The notes beneath the pieces were generated by a model that searched no databases, was not told the DNA's origin, and saw only the letters and a program-made list of their open reading frames with translations. A DNA stretch of 64,000 bases from 66-474 sp040255405. GTDB lineage: Bacteria; Pseudomonadota; Gammaproteobacteria; Xanthomonadales; Rhodanobacteraceae. Positions within the stretch are counted from its first letter, which is position 1. Each line of letters begins with the position of its first letter. The translations under genes were made by a program, and so were the position numbers. Below, one piece after another: positions 35,410-44,763 of this stretch. The stretch covers positions 1-64,000 of the forward strand of contig JBDZUX010000004.1 of the NCBI GenBank assembly GCA_040255405.1. Direction: 5' to 3'.

Positions 35410-36792
35410 TCAGCCGGCAATCCAGTCCAGCGCGGCTGCAAACCGCGGCGGCACGCCGTGTTCGCCCGAAGCCTGGAACCAGGCTTCCAGCGCGAGCTGC
35501 GATGTGTCGAGTTGCGGCACGATTTCCCGCCGGAAGCGCGCCACCAGCGCATCCTCCGACCACTCCGGGCGCACCGCCAGCGCCGCGAACGCGGCGCGCG
35601 CTTCCGCAGCTTCGCCCACGCATTCGAACGGCTTGTGGTCGTGGTACTCGACCAGCGCATCGAAACCCGCAGCCTGCGATTCATCGTCCAGAAGATTGCC
35701 CCCGAAGATCTGCAACAGGCGCGGCTTGGGCAGGAACGGCGCGAGCGCCAGGAACACGAAGTGGCACTTGGGACACTGGCCGCACCAGCGGTCCGCAGGC
35801 TTCGGGCCGAGAATCCTGAAATTGCGGTTGCAACTCGAGAACGCGTCGAAATACGCGGCCCCGGACTTCGCGAACGCACGCGTGACCGCGAGCTCGGAAA
35901 AAGGCCGCAGCAGCGAGAAGTAATCGAGATCGCCAGTCACGTGCGTGTGCAGCCACGTTGCGAACGCCTGCTCGAATGCCCAGCCCTTGCTCCACTGGTG
36001 GTTGACCTGGCCGCCCGCGTACTCCAGCGTCGCGGCCGAAGCCGAACGCTCGTTGGCGAACGCGACGGCATCGAACCCGTACAGCACCGCCGCGCACGCG
36101 AGGATCGCGGAGTTGATCGCGGTGACCGGGATGTGGCCGTTCCACGCGCCCATCCGGTTGTAGTCGAACAGCACGGGCGACAGCTCGCGGCCGATGTCGA
36201 GCATCGGCAGCCCGCTGCGCGCGGCGACGGCCGCGATCAATGGCGACGCACCGACCCAGACGGCGGTGGCATCGGCGTCGATGGCCTTGAGCGCCTCCAC
36301 CACCACCAGCGAATCCTTGCCGCCGCCGATGGGCACCAGCGTCCGATGTGGCAAATCGAGCCCAACCAGTCCCCCGTCATCCCGGCCATGGATCGGCCGG
36401 CACCCAGTACCAGGGACGGAAGAACCCCGTGGAAACGCAATCTTTCCCCGCAGGTCCACGCCGTTCCGATACGCAAATTCGCCAAGGCCGTGCAGATACA
36501 AGGCATCGAGCAGATCGGCGGTGGCATCGTCCAGTGGACCCGCCTCGACCTCGATGTGCGGCGGCAGCCCGGCCTTGTAATAGCTGACGCCCGTGATCAG
36601 GTGCAGCATCCGGAGCGCGGCGTTGAACGCGGCCTTGCGCGCGCCAAGCCCGGGCGGATCGGGAAAACGGATGCGCTCGATCAATTCGGGACCGCCATCG
36701 AACGCGTACACGAGTTCGGCGACACCCCCGGCATAGCCGCAACGCACAAAGCGAAAGGCCTGCGCTCTTCGCGGGTCTGCAAGGCGGGTCAT
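35410..36792 (-). CDS. murL: UDP-N-acetylmuramoyl-L-alanyl-L-glutamate epimerase (MurL)
   Basis: A 460-residue protein of the MurL type. A PP-loop-like ATP-binding motif (VPIGGGKDSLV, about residue 160) and a CGQCPKCHF cysteine cluster near the C-terminal third are the hallmarks. Xanthomonas MurL uses ATP to epimerise the L-Glu of UDP-MurNAc-L-Ala-L-Glu to D-Glu. No murI or canonical murD is in this window. The ATG overlaps the lysAC stop by four bases, coupling peptidoglycan D-Glu supply to lysine/diaminopimelate synthesis. Confidence 0.88.
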   Translation of the reverse strand: MTRLADPRRAQAFRFVRCGYAGGVAELVYAFDGGPELIERIRFPDPPGLGARKAAFNAALRMLHLITGVSYYKAGLPPHIEVEAGPLDDATADLLDALYLHGLGEFAYRNGVDLRGKIAFPRGSSVPGTGCRPIHGRDDGGLVGLDLPHRTLVPIGGGKDSLVVVEALKAIDADATAVWVGASPLIAAVAARSGLPMLDIGRELSPVLFDYNRMGAWNGHIPVTAINSAILACAAVLYGFDAVAFANERSASAATLEYAGGQVNHQWSKGWAFEQAFATWLHTHVTGDLDYFSLLRPFSELAVTRAFAKSGAAYFDAFSSCNRNFRILGPKPADRWCGQCPKCHFVFLALAPFLPKPRLLQIFGGNLLDDESQAAGFDALVEYHDHKPFECVGEAAEARAAFAALAVRPEWSEDALVARFRREIVPQLDTSQLALEAWFQASGEHGVPPRFAAALDWIAG

Positions 36793-39545
36793 TCGATGAT
36801 TGCCGGTTCGGCCAACGCGCGCAGGTTGTAGCGCGATGACATCGATTCGCCGTAGGCGCCGGCTTGCGCGATCAACAACACGTCGCCTTCCTCGCTGTGC
36901 GGCAGGTGGCGGTCCGCGCCCAGCACGTCGCCGGATTCGCAGATCGGACCCACCACTTGATAGACGATATCGGCCGGCGCATCCAGGCGCGAGAGGTTCA
37001 CGATTTCGTGCCACGCATCATACAGGGCCGGCCGGATCAGCACGTGCATGCCGGCGTCGCAACCGAGGTAATCGAACGTGCCCTTGCGCTTGGTCTGGGT
37101 GACGCGCGCCAGCAGCACGCCCGCGTCCGCGACCAGCCAGCGACCCGGTTCGAGCCACAACTCGTAGTGCGGATAGGCGCGCTTCACCTCGGTCAGCGCC
37201 GCATCGACCGCGGCGATATCCAGTTGCGCCTCACCGGGATGCGAAGGAACCCCGAGACCGCCGCCGAGGTTCAGCGTGCGCACGCTGCCGATGCGATCGG
37301 CGACGCTGGCGAGTTGACCGCACACGGCCGGCCAGTGCGAGGCATCCAGGATTCCGGACCCGAGATGCGCGTGCAGGCCCGCGATGCGTACATCGTGTTC
37401 ACGGGCCAGTTCCAGGAAAACTCCCAGGTGCTCCAGCGGCAGCCCGAACTTGCTGCCGGCGCCGCCGGTGCGCACCTTGTCGTGGTGGCCGAGCCCGCGC
37501 CCCAGATCCACCCGCAGCATGATTTCGCGCCCGGCGAACAGGCCCGGCCAATGCTGCAAGGGATGCAGCGCGTCCAGCGTCAACGGCACGCCGCGCTGCA
37601 GCGCATGCTCGTAATCGGCGCGGGGCGCGAAATTGGGCGTGAACAGGCGCGGCGATGCCTGCGCCTCGGCGATCGCGTCGACGGCGTCCAGTTCGCCGGG
37701 CGACACGCATTCGAACCCCAACCCTTCCTGCGCCAGCGCGCGAATGATCGCGGGATGCGCGTTGGCCTTGATCGCGTAGTAGACGCGATCGACCGACTGC
37801 ATCGCGCGCAAGGCGCGCGCGCGTTCGCGAACGGTCGGAAGATGATAGACGTAACGCGGTGTTCCCGCCGCTCCCTCCCCAGCTTGCGGGGGAAGGTGGC
37901 CGAAGGCCGGATAGGGGACACCCTTCGCTGAAGCAAATTCCAGCAACCGCTCGCGCGCCGCACGCCACCACGGTGCGCGCACGTGCGTTTCGCCTTTCCC
38001 GTACAACGCTTGCCAGCTCGGGCCGAACAGCGTCGTGTCGTCGGTGCGCAACGCACCAGCCCGGATCAACAGTTCATGCAGGCGCGGCAGCAAGCCATCC
38101 AGCATGCCCTCGTCCACCACGAAGGTGAGATTCAAATTGTTGGACGACTGCGAAATCAGATGCACGCGCATCCGGCCGAACTCGGCCAGCACGCCGGACA
38201 GCCGGTGCAGCATCGAGCGCATGCCGCGCCCGACAAGTGTCACCGCCGCGCACGGCGCGATCACCTTGATCCGGCACACCTTGGCGAGGTCGGCCGCCAG
38301 CGCCGCCACGACGTCGGAGTCCAGCAGGTTCTCGGTGGGATCCAGCGACACGGTGACGTTGGTCTCGGCCGAACCGATCAGGTCGACGGATAGTCCGTGC
38401 TTCTTGAACAGCGCGAACACGTCGGCGAGGAAACCGACCTGCTGCCACATGCCCGAAGTTTCCATCGACACCAGCGTGATGCCGCGGCGCGAACTGATGG
38501 CCTTGATGCTGGGCGCGATCTCGGCGGGCTGCGGCGCCACCACCGTGCCGTCGAGGTCCGGATGTTGGGTGTCCTTGACCCAAAGCGGCACGCGCGCACG
38601 CCGGCACGGCGACAGACAGCGCGCGTGGAGTACCTTGGCGCCGGTCGTCGCGATCTCCTGCGCCTCGTCGTAATCGAGGTGCTGCAACAGGCGCGCCCCC
38701 GGCACCTGGCGCGGATCGGCCGTGAACATGCCGGCGACGTCGGTCCAGATTTCCACCCGCGCCGCGCGCAACAACGCGCCCATGTATGCAGCGGAAGTAT
38801 CCGAACCCCCGCGTCCCAGCAACACGGTTTCGCCTTCGGCGTTGCGCGCGATGAATCCCTGCGAGATGAAGACCTCGCCGCGCGCGGCAAGCCGCGCCGC
38901 GAATGCGGGATCGGGGTCGGCCTGCACCTGCGCCGACAATACGCGCGCGCGTCGGTTGAGGAACGGCAGTTCGCGCGCAAGCAACGCCTCGCGCGCGTCC
39001 AGCCATTCGGTGGGCAACCCGTTCGCGGTCATGAACGCCGCACCCATGGAACTTGACAGCAATTCGCCGTGCGCCTGCACCGCGGCCTGCCACATGTAGC
39101 CCCCCTCCAGTTGGGAGAGGCGCTGGTGCAAGGGTTTGGAATCCGCCGATCCTGCACGAATGTCCGAACGGCCATCCGGCGCTGCCGCTCCACCCTCTCC
39201 CGGTGGGAGAGGCAAAACCAGGGCGTGCAACGACGCCAGCCAGCGTTCCACCCGCGCGACGTCGGTCAGCCGCATCTGCGCGGCCAGCTCGCGATGGCGC
39301 TTGACCACGCCGGCCAGCGCCGCCTCGCGCTCGACGGGTGCGCACCTGCACAACGCCTTCAACGCGTCGGTGATCCCCGACAGCGCGGACACCACCACCA
39401 GCACGCGCAGGCCCTCCGCGCGACGCGCCGCGGCGAGATCCAGGATGGTGCGCCAACGTTCGGCGGTCGCCACGCTGGTGCCGCCGAATTTCAGCACGAC
39501 CCAGGGCGCGTCGGATTCGAGCGGCGTGAGCGCAGGTGCAGTCAT
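36789..39545 (-). CDS. lysAC: Bifunctional aspartate kinase / diaminopimelate decarboxylase
   Basis: A 918-residue fusion. Residues 1-500 are aspartokinase (VVLKFGGTSV at the start, GRGGSDTSA substrate loop, two ACT-like regulatory repeats). Residues 520-918 are PLP-dependent diaminopimelate decarboxylase, with the PLP Lys in YAIKAN and the fold-type III glycine loop LGGGLGVP. It covers the first and last steps of lysine synthesis. Xanthomonad LysAC proteins are shorter (about 860-870 from memory). The excess corresponds to two in-frame repeat insertions, one in the kinase (39100-39216) and one at the kinase/decarboxylase junction (37868-37930). The ATG at 39545 places KFGGTSV at the usual distance from the start. 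Confidence 0.92.
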   Translation of the reverse strand: MTAPALTPLESDAPWVVLKFGGTSVATAERWRTILDLAAARRAEGLRVLVVVSALSGITDALKALCRCAPVEREAALAGVVKRHRELAAQMRLTDVARVERWLASLHALVLPLPPGEGGAAAPDGRSDIRAGSADSKPLHQRLSQLEGGYMWQAAVQAHGELLSSSMGAAFMTANGLPTEWLDAREALLARELPFLNRRARVLSAQVQADPDPAFAARLAARGEVFISQGFIARNAEGETVLLGRGGSDTSAAYMGALLRAARVEIWTDVAGMFTADPRQVPGARLLQHLDYDEAQEIATTGAKVLHARCLSPCRRARVPLWVKDTQHPDLDGTVVAPQPAEIAPSIKAISSRRGITLVSMETSGMWQQVGFLADVFALFKKHGLSVDLIGSAETNVTVSLDPTENLLDSDVVAALAADLAKVCRIKVIAPCAAVTLVGRGMRSMLHRLSGVLAEFGRMRVHLISQSSNNLNLTFVVDEGMLDGLLPRLHELLIRAGALRTDDTTLFGPSWQALYGKGETHVRAPWWRAARERLLEFASAKGVPYPAFGHLPPQAGEGAAGTPRYVYHLPTVRERARALRAMQSVDRVYYAIKANAHPAIIRALAQEGLGFECVSPGELDAVDAIAEAQASPRLFTPNFAPRADYEHALQRGVPLTLDALHPLQHWPGLFAGREIMLRVDLGRGLGHHDKVRTGGAGSKFGLPLEHLGVFLELAREHDVRIAGLHAHLGSGILDASHWPAVCGQLASVADRIGSVRTLNLGGGLGVPSHPGEAQLDIAAVDAALTEVKRAYPHYELWLEPGRWLVADAGVLLARVTQTKRKGTFDYLGCDAGMHVLIRPALYDAWHEIVNLSRLDAPADIVYQVVGPICESGDVLGADRHLPHSEEGDVLLIAQAGAYGESMSSRYNLRALAEPAIIE
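37868..37930. repeat. In-frame repeat at the LysC-LysA junction
   Basis: Contains GGTGGCCGAAGGCC and CTCCCCAGCTTGCGGGGG hairpins; read as protein it gives GVPYPAFGHLPPQAGEGAA, which is not part of either enzyme fold. It sits in the linker between kinase and decarboxylase, where an insertion is tolerable. Confidence 0.6.
39100..39216. repeat. In-frame repeat within the aspartokinase part of lysAC
   Basis: Bounded by CCCCCTCCAGTTGGGAGAGG and CCCTCTCCCGGTGGGAGAGG. The encoded LPLPPGEGGAAAPDGRSD and following residues are not part of the aspartokinase fold. The element lies between two conserved helices, after WLASLHALV and before WQAAVQAHGELL. Confidence 0.65.
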
Positions 39546-39677
39546 CGATCGGAGTGTGGCGGACGGGCGCGATGGCGCGGATACGGCCCGCAAGTGTTGC
39601 GGGCGACCGGTCAAAACGCAATCGCACGCAGGGAATGCCGGCGGCCAAGCGGGGCCGCCAACCGACCCGCCGTCCGC

Positions 39678-40415
39678 CTACTCGCGCGTCATACGCAAGT
39701 CGTTGAACTTGCGCCGCTCGAGCACCTCGACGATATGGTCCGAGGCATCGCGGCGGAAGATCAGCAGATTCCGTTCGTCATTGTCCTGCATGAAGACGTC
39801 CCTCGCGATGGGGTCGACCGCAACCGGCGGCCGTCCGGGGCGCGTGGTGTAGGACAGCACGCCATCGTGCAGCGCGAACCTCCACGCGCGGCCCGGCGCG
39901 TAACGGTATGTCCCGGCGTATTCGGCCAGGTCGAGCCCCGCGACGGCGAGTTTCGGAGGTGGCGTCGGCAGTGTAACGTCCTCCATCGCCACCAGCTTCC
40001 AGGCGCCCCCGCGCCGCGCGAAGGTGTTGGTGGCAATGTAGCGAACGACGAACTGCTGTCCGAACACGGACTCGCGCTCGTACTCCTCGCAGACCAGCAC
40101 CGCAGTATCGCTATAAACGTTCGCGCGGGGATCGCGGATCTCGATGCTGCCGGAAAGCCCGGGCGGAAACGGGCGCAGCCCCGCGATGACCTCCTTCGCG
40201 ACCTGCCGGCGGCCGAATTCGTCGACGACGAGTGCATCCTCGGCGACGATGCGCTTCCAGACATCGGGTTTGCCTTCGCCGACCGCGTCCATCAACTGCT
40301 GCGTCAGCGACACGAGGTCATCGCGCAGCTGCGGCGATGCCTGTTCCGCATGGGCCGGACGGATGGCACACAGCGACGCCGCGATGACCAGCAAAACCGG
40401 AATGTTCGGACGCAT
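39678..40415 (-). CDS. Exported NTF2/SnoaL-like protein of unknown function
   Basis: A 245-residue protein with a signal peptide (residues 1-23, cleavage near AHAE). Residues 30-140 have the DUF4440/SnoaL-like pattern: an opening helix LTQQLMDAVGEGKPDVWKRI, then DALVVDEFGRRQ and the strand RYIATNTFARRGGAWKLVAMED typical of that fold. The C-terminal 85 residues (YAGTYRYAPGRAWRFALHDG) look like a separate beta domain. No catalytic residues could be assigned. The nearest in-frame start before the signal is ATG 40415. Confidence 0.65.
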   Translation of the reverse strand: MRPNIPVLLVIAASLCAIRPAHAEQASPQLRDDLVSLTQQLMDAVGEGKPDVWKRIVAEDALVVDEFGRRQVAKEVIAGLRPFPPGLSGSIEIRDPRANVYSDTAVLVCEEYERESVFGQQFVVRYIATNTFARRGGAWKLVAMEDVTLPTPPPKLAVAGLDLAEYAGTYRYAPGRAWRFALHDGVLSYTTRPGRPPVAVDPIARDVFMQDNDERNLLIFRRDASDHIVEVLERRKFNDLRMTRE

Positions 40416-40585
40416 GACACCGCTCCCGCGAGTGGAAGGGCAGCGTCCGCCACACCGCGGCACAGCGCATGTGCCGACCGTCATGGTCCGGCACGGCCCT
40501 GTCGTGGTGCACGCCCGCAGCCGCCCTCGCCTGGCCGACCCGCGGTTCAGCCTGTACATGGCCGCGTAGCTAATACAATTGCCCG

Positions 40586-41119
40586 ATGCCACAAATGCCA
40601 CAGATTCCCCAGACCCCTGCGGCCGGCATCACGCCGGAACCGATCCGCAGTGGCATCGACTTCACGATCAACGGCAAGCAGTTCCGCCATACCGGCGATC
40701 CCGGCCTGCCGCTGCTCTGGTATCTGCGCGACGCGCTGCGCCTGACGGGTTGCAAGTACGGCTGCGACGATGCCAGTTGCGGCGCGTGCAGCGTGCTGGT
40801 CGATGGGAAGTTGAAGCGCGCCTGCACCCTGCCGATGCAGGATCTGGCCGGCACCGCCATCACCACGATCGAAGGCCTGGCCGGGGCCGATGGCTCGCTG
40901 CATCCGGTCCAGCAGGCGTGGATCGACGAAGACGCGGTCCTGTGCGGCTACTGCCAGCCCGGTCAAATCATGGCGGCGGTGGCGCTGCTCGCGCGCAAGC
41001 CGAAGCCGAGCGACGCCGACATCGACGCCATCGGCAACCTGTGCCGCTGCGGCAGCTACCCCCGCATTCGCCGGGCGATCCATCGCGCCGCGGACACCCT
41101 GCGGGACAAGGCGAAGTGA
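40586..41119 (+). CDS. Molybdenum hydroxylase, (2Fe-2S) small subunit
   Basis: A 177-residue ferredoxin-type subunit of a xanthine-dehydrogenase-family enzyme. It has both iron-sulfur clusters of the family: CKYGCDDASCGACSV with a later C (plant-type, about residues 55-77) and CGYCQPGQ…CRCGSYPRI (about 118-157). It passes electrons from the molybdenum subunit. The stop overlaps the next gene's GTG by four bases. The short N-terminus without a signal indicates it is exported together with its partner. Confidence 0.92.
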   Translation: MPQMPQIPQTPAAGITPEPIRSGIDFTINGKQFRHTGDPGLPLLWYLRDALRLTGCKYGCDDASCGACSVLVDGKLKRACTLPMQDLAGTAITTIEGLAGADGSLHPVQQAWIDEDAVLCGYCQPGQIMAAVALLARKPKPSDADIDAIGNLCRCGSYPRIRRAIHRAADTLRDKAK

Positions 41120-43356
41120 AGCGCCCGTACGATGCCAGCCGCCGACGCTTCCTGAGAGTGTTCGGCACCGCCACCGGCGCGCTCGTCGTCGGGCTGCCTG
41201 CGTTCGCGTGGACACCGGACCAATTGCTCGGGCAGAACCTGTTCCGGCTCGGCCCTTACGTGCGCATCGAACCCGACGGCACTACGGTGATCGGCGCGCG
41301 CGATCCGGAAGTCGGCCAGGGCATCCGCACCGCCGAAGCGCGCATCCTTGCCGAGGAACTGGACGCCGACTGGCCCCGCGTGATCGTGGAACCGTTGGAC
41401 CTGGGCGTCACGAATGCCGGCGGCGAACCGCACTGGACCTACGGGCACCAGATGGCGTCGGGCAGCACCAGCGTCCCGGCGGCGTGGAACGATCTGCGCA
41501 GCGTCGGCGCGGCGGCGCGCGAACTGCTGCTGCGCGCCGCCGCCGCGCGCTGGAAAACGGGCGTCGCCAACCTGCGGACGTCACGCGGCGTGGTGATCGC
41601 AGCGGACGGCCGGAAGCTCGGCTACGGCGAGCTGGCCGAAGCCGCCTCGAAGCTCAAGCCGGCGAACGCGGCGCCCCAACCGAAGACTCCGGCGCAATAC
41701 GTGTTGATCGGACAGGACGCGGGCGACGTCGACGCGCGCGACATCGTCACCGGGCATCAGCACTACGCGATCGATGATTGGTTCGGCGATGCGCTGGTGG
41801 CCGTGGTCGCGCATTGCCCGTGGCCGGGCGGCAAGCTCGCGCACCTCGACGACGCCGCAGCGTTGAAGGCGAAGGGCGTCGAGAAGGTCATGACGATTCC
41901 CGCGCCCGACCCCGCGCGCGCGCTCGGCACCCAGCAACTGGCCGCGGGTGTCGCGGTGCTGGCCTCGGACACCTGGACCGCATTGCAGGCGCTCGCGAAA
42001 CTGGATGTGCGCTGGCAACCGGGGACGCAGGCGGCACAGGGCGACGAAGCGCTCGCCGACGCGGCCGCCACCGCGTTCGCGGCCGATCCTGCCAAGGCGG
42101 TGCGTACCGACGGCGATTTCGCGGAAGCCATCAAGCGCGCGCCGCACAAATTCGCGGCCAATTATCGCTTTGCCACCGTGGCCCACGCCGATCTCGAACC
42201 GCCCAATGCGTTGGTGCGGGTGGACAACCAGCAGGCCCTGATCGTCGCACCTGTCCAGAATCCGCGCGCGACGTTCGACACGGTGCGACGACTCACCGGC
42301 CTGCCGCCGGACAAGATCACCATCCGGTTGCCGCGCACCGGTGGCGGTTTCGGGCGCTTCCTCGAAACCGACTACGTGGCCGAGGCGGTGATGCTGGCCA
42401 GGGCCGCGGGCAAGCCGATCAAGTTGATGTGGACGCGCGCGGAAGCATTCGCACACGACACGTACCGACCGTTTTCCGTGCACAAGCTGGAGGCCTGCGC
42501 CGATCGCAAGCGCAGCTTGACCGGCTGGACGCATCGCATCGCCAGTACGTCGCGCCTCGCCGGCCGCGAGCCGCGCGCGCGCTGGTGGCTGTCGGAAATG
42601 CATCCGGACGATCTGCCGGCCGGCCTGGTCGGCAACCTCCAATACGCGTGGTTCGCGCTGGATTCGGCGTTGCCGCGCGGCAGTTATCGCGCCAGTTCGC
42701 ACGCGGTCAACGCATTCGCCACCGAATGCTTCCTCGATGAAATTGCGCACCAGCTGAAGCTCGACGCACTGAAATTCCGGCTCGCGCTGTTGGGCGAACC
42801 GCGCAAGCTGCCGTACCGCGGACACGGTGGTCCCGGGCTCGACACCGGGCGACTCGCCTGGGTGCTGCAGCTGGCCGCCGATGCGATCGGCTGGAGCAAA
42901 CCGCATCCCCAAGGCCACGGCTTCGGGCTGGCCTGCCACTTCACCTTCGGTGGCTACGTCGCCCATGCGGTGGAAGTATCGATGGAGGGCACGCGCCTGG
43001 TGATCCACAACGCGGTTTGCGCGGCGGACCTGGGCCGCGTGGTCAATCCGCTCGGTGCGCGCGCGGCATTGGCCGGCGCCACGCTCGACGGATTCTCCAC
43101 CGCGCTGCGCGAGCGCATCACGCTCAAGGATGGCCGCATCGTGCAGCAAGGCTTCAGGGATTATCCGCTCGCAACGATGGCGCAGATGCCGCACGACGTG
43201 CAGGTGATCCTGGTGCCGTCGCAAGATCATCCCGCCGGCGCGTTCGACATGGGCTTTCCTTCCGCCGCACCCGCGCTCGCGAACGCGATCTTCGCCGGCA
43301 CCACGGTGCGTGTGCGGCAGTTGCCGCTGTGGGCGGAATTCATGCGGCTTTTGTAG
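41116..43356 (+). CDS. Molybdopterin-binding subunit of a periplasmic aldehyde/isoquinoline oxidoreductase-like enzyme
   Basis: A 746-residue large subunit of the xanthine dehydrogenase family. A twin-arginine signal (RRRFLRVFG, then a hydrophobic stretch to about residue 27) indicates Tat export, the layout of the IorB isoquinoline 1-oxidoreductase subgroup. GGGFGRFLETDYVAEAV and HPAGAFDMGFPSAAPA in the C-terminal half match the cofactor-binding regions. Start is GTG, overlapping the small-subunit stop. The usual third partner (a c-type cytochrome subunit) and XdhC-type maturation genes are not nearby. The substrate is unknown. Confidence 0.88.
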   Translation: MKRPYDASRRRFLRVFGTATGALVVGLPAFAWTPDQLLGQNLFRLGPYVRIEPDGTTVIGARDPEVGQGIRTAEARILAEELDADWPRVIVEPLDLGVTNAGGEPHWTYGHQMASGSTSVPAAWNDLRSVGAAARELLLRAAAARWKTGVANLRTSRGVVIAADGRKLGYGELAEAASKLKPANAAPQPKTPAQYVLIGQDAGDVDARDIVTGHQHYAIDDWFGDALVAVVAHCPWPGGKLAHLDDAAALKAKGVEKVMTIPAPDPARALGTQQLAAGVAVLASDTWTALQALAKLDVRWQPGTQAAQGDEALADAAATAFAADPAKAVRTDGDFAEAIKRAPHKFAANYRFATVAHADLEPPNALVRVDNQQALIVAPVQNPRATFDTVRRLTGLPPDKITIRLPRTGGGFGRFLETDYVAEAVMLARAAGKPIKLMWTRAEAFAHDTYRPFSVHKLEACADRKRSLTGWTHRIASTSRLAGREPRARWWLSEMHPDDLPAGLVGNLQYAWFALDSALPRGSYRASSHAVNAFATECFLDEIAHQLKLDALKFRLALLGEPRKLPYRGHGGPGLDTGRLAWVLQLAADAIGWSKPHPQGHGFGLACHFTFGGYVAHAVEVSMEGTRLVIHNAVCAADLGRVVNPLGARAALAGATLDGFSTALRERITLKDGRIVQQGFRDYPLATMAQMPHDVQVILVPSQDHPAGAFDMGFPSAAPALANAIFAGTTVRVRQLPLWAEFMRLL

Positions 43357-43405
43357 GCGCACGCACGCGCGCGACCCGGCTCGTCGTGCCACGGGCCGCT
43401 CCTAC
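43353..43405. repeat. GTAG-type repeat between two convergent genes
   Basis: A 53-bp element starting GTAGGCGC and ending GCTCCTAC. Its left GTAG gives the TAG stop of the molybdenum subunit and its right end gives (on the other strand) the TAG stop of truB. It likely acts as a bidirectional terminator. Confidence 0.75.
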
Positions 43406-44358
43406 GCCTGCCTGATGTTCGGTACCCCGAAGCCGCGCAGTACCCTGAAGGTGCCCGTCGCATCTACCTCACCAATCGCGAGCAGGCTGCCGCCAGGCGC
43501 ATGCGCGCGGTAGCGCCCCGGTGCGGCGGTGACCCGTAGCGCGCGGCCATGCGCGACATCGTCGGCGCCGCGCGCGTCGAGCAGCAAGGCGGTCCAATCC
43601 GCGAGGCCGGCTTCGATGGGCAGAACGCACTCGTGCAGGCGCGATACATCGCGCTCGCGCATTGACGCCAGTTCGTCCAGCGTGAACATGCGCGGTTCGC
43701 GAAAGGGTTCCACCCACAACCGCCGCAGCGCCGTCAGGTGCGCGCCGCAGCCCAGCATTTCGCCGAGATCACGCGCAAGGCTGCGGACGTAGGTGCCCGA
43801 GCCGCATTCGACGTGCAGTCGCAGCGTATCGTCGACACGTCCGGTCAACTCGAAACGGAACACCTCGACTTCGCGCGGCGACGCTTCGACCGCTTCCCCC
43901 CGGCGCGCGCGCCTGTACAGCGGCACGCCGCCCTGCTTCAGCGCCGAATACACCGGAGGAACCTGGGTAATGCGGCCCGTGAACTTTGCGAGTTCGCCCC
44001 GAATCACCTCGTCCTCCAGCGCGGGCACGACGCGCCGGGTCAATACCGAACCTTCGCTGTCGCACGTGTCGGTCGTGATGCCGAGCCGGCACTCCGCGGC
44101 GTACGCCTTGCGCGCGCCGAGCAGATAGCCTGCGATCTTGGTCGCTTCTCCAAAACAGATTGGCAGCAACCCGGTAGCCAGCGGATCGAGGCTGCCGGTA
44201 TGGCCGGCCTTCTTCGCGCCGAACAGGCGCTTTGCCTGTTGCAGCGCGCGGTTGGAGCTGATCCCCGGGGCCTTGTCGAGGAGAAGGATTCCGCTCACGA
44301 AATCGGGCGAGGGTTCAGGGGCGAGTGGTGATGGCACAAAATTGGCGTCATTTCGCAA
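43402..44358 (-). CDS. truB: tRNA pseudouridine(55) synthase
   Basis: A 318-residue TruB that isomerises U55 in the T-loop of tRNAs. Motifs GILLLDKAPGISSN, the catalytic Asp in GHTGSLDPLATGLLP, and SGTYVRSLARDLG are visible, with the C-terminal PUA domain (about residues 255-318). The start is uncertain: TTG at 44358 or GTG at 44337 both precede the conserved GILLLDK. It is the last gene of the rimP-nusA-infB-rbfA-truB operon; its stop codon comes from the GTAG repeat. Confidence 0.93.
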   Translation of the reverse strand: MRNDANFVPSPLAPEPSPDFVSGILLLDKAPGISSNRALQQAKRLFGAKKAGHTGSLDPLATGLLPICFGEATKIAGYLLGARKAYAAECRLGITTDTCDSEGSVLTRRVVPALEDEVIRGELAKFTGRITQVPPVYSALKQGGVPLYRRARRGEAVEASPREVEVFRFELTGRVDDTLRLHVECGSGTYVRSLARDLGEMLGCGAHLTALRRLWVEPFREPRMFTLDELASMRERDVSRLHECVLPIEAGLADWTALLLDARGADDVAHGRALRVTAAPGRYRAHAPGGSLLAIGEVDATGTFRVLRGFGVPNIRQA

Positions 44359-44384
44359 ACCGGCACCGGCGACGTGCGCCCTCG

Positions 44385-44744
44385 CTACTCATCCCTCGTC
44401 CCTTGCTCCTTGCGCAGCAACTGCTCGATCCGCTCGCCCTTGTCCACCGACTCGTCGTACTTGAAGCGCAGTTCCGGCACGCGGCGCATCCGCATCGTGT
44501 GGGCAAGCTCGTGACGAAATTCCTTTGCGAGCGATTTCAGCGCCTTCACGACTTCGGAGGAACGCTCCGGCTGCAACGCGATGACCCAGACCGTCGCGAC
44601 ATCGAGTTCGCGGCTGGTTTCCACATCGACGACGCTGGCCTGCGGCAATGCGTGGTCGCGCACCGCGGCATGCACGAGGGCGCCGACCTCGCGGCGGAGT
44701 TCGGCGTTGACGCGGTCGGTGCGGTGGAAGGAGCGTTGAGGCAT
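44385..44744 (-). CDS. rbfA: Ribosome-binding factor A
   Basis: A 119-residue RbfA, a KH-fold protein that helps mature the 5' end of 16S rRNA and the 30S subunit. Opening residues RSFHRTDRVNAELRREVGALVH and the central SVVDVETSRELDVATVWV fit the family. It follows infB on the same strand after the GTAG repeat at 44764-44812, and truB follows after 26 bp. Confidence 0.92.
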   Translation of the reverse strand: MPQRSFHRTDRVNAELRREVGALVHAAVRDHALPQASVVDVETSRELDVATVWVIALQPERSSEVVKALKSLAKEFRHELAHTMRMRRVPELRFKYDESVDKGERIEQLLRKEQGTRDE

Positions 44745-44763
44745 GAGAGCTGCAGGATGCGAT

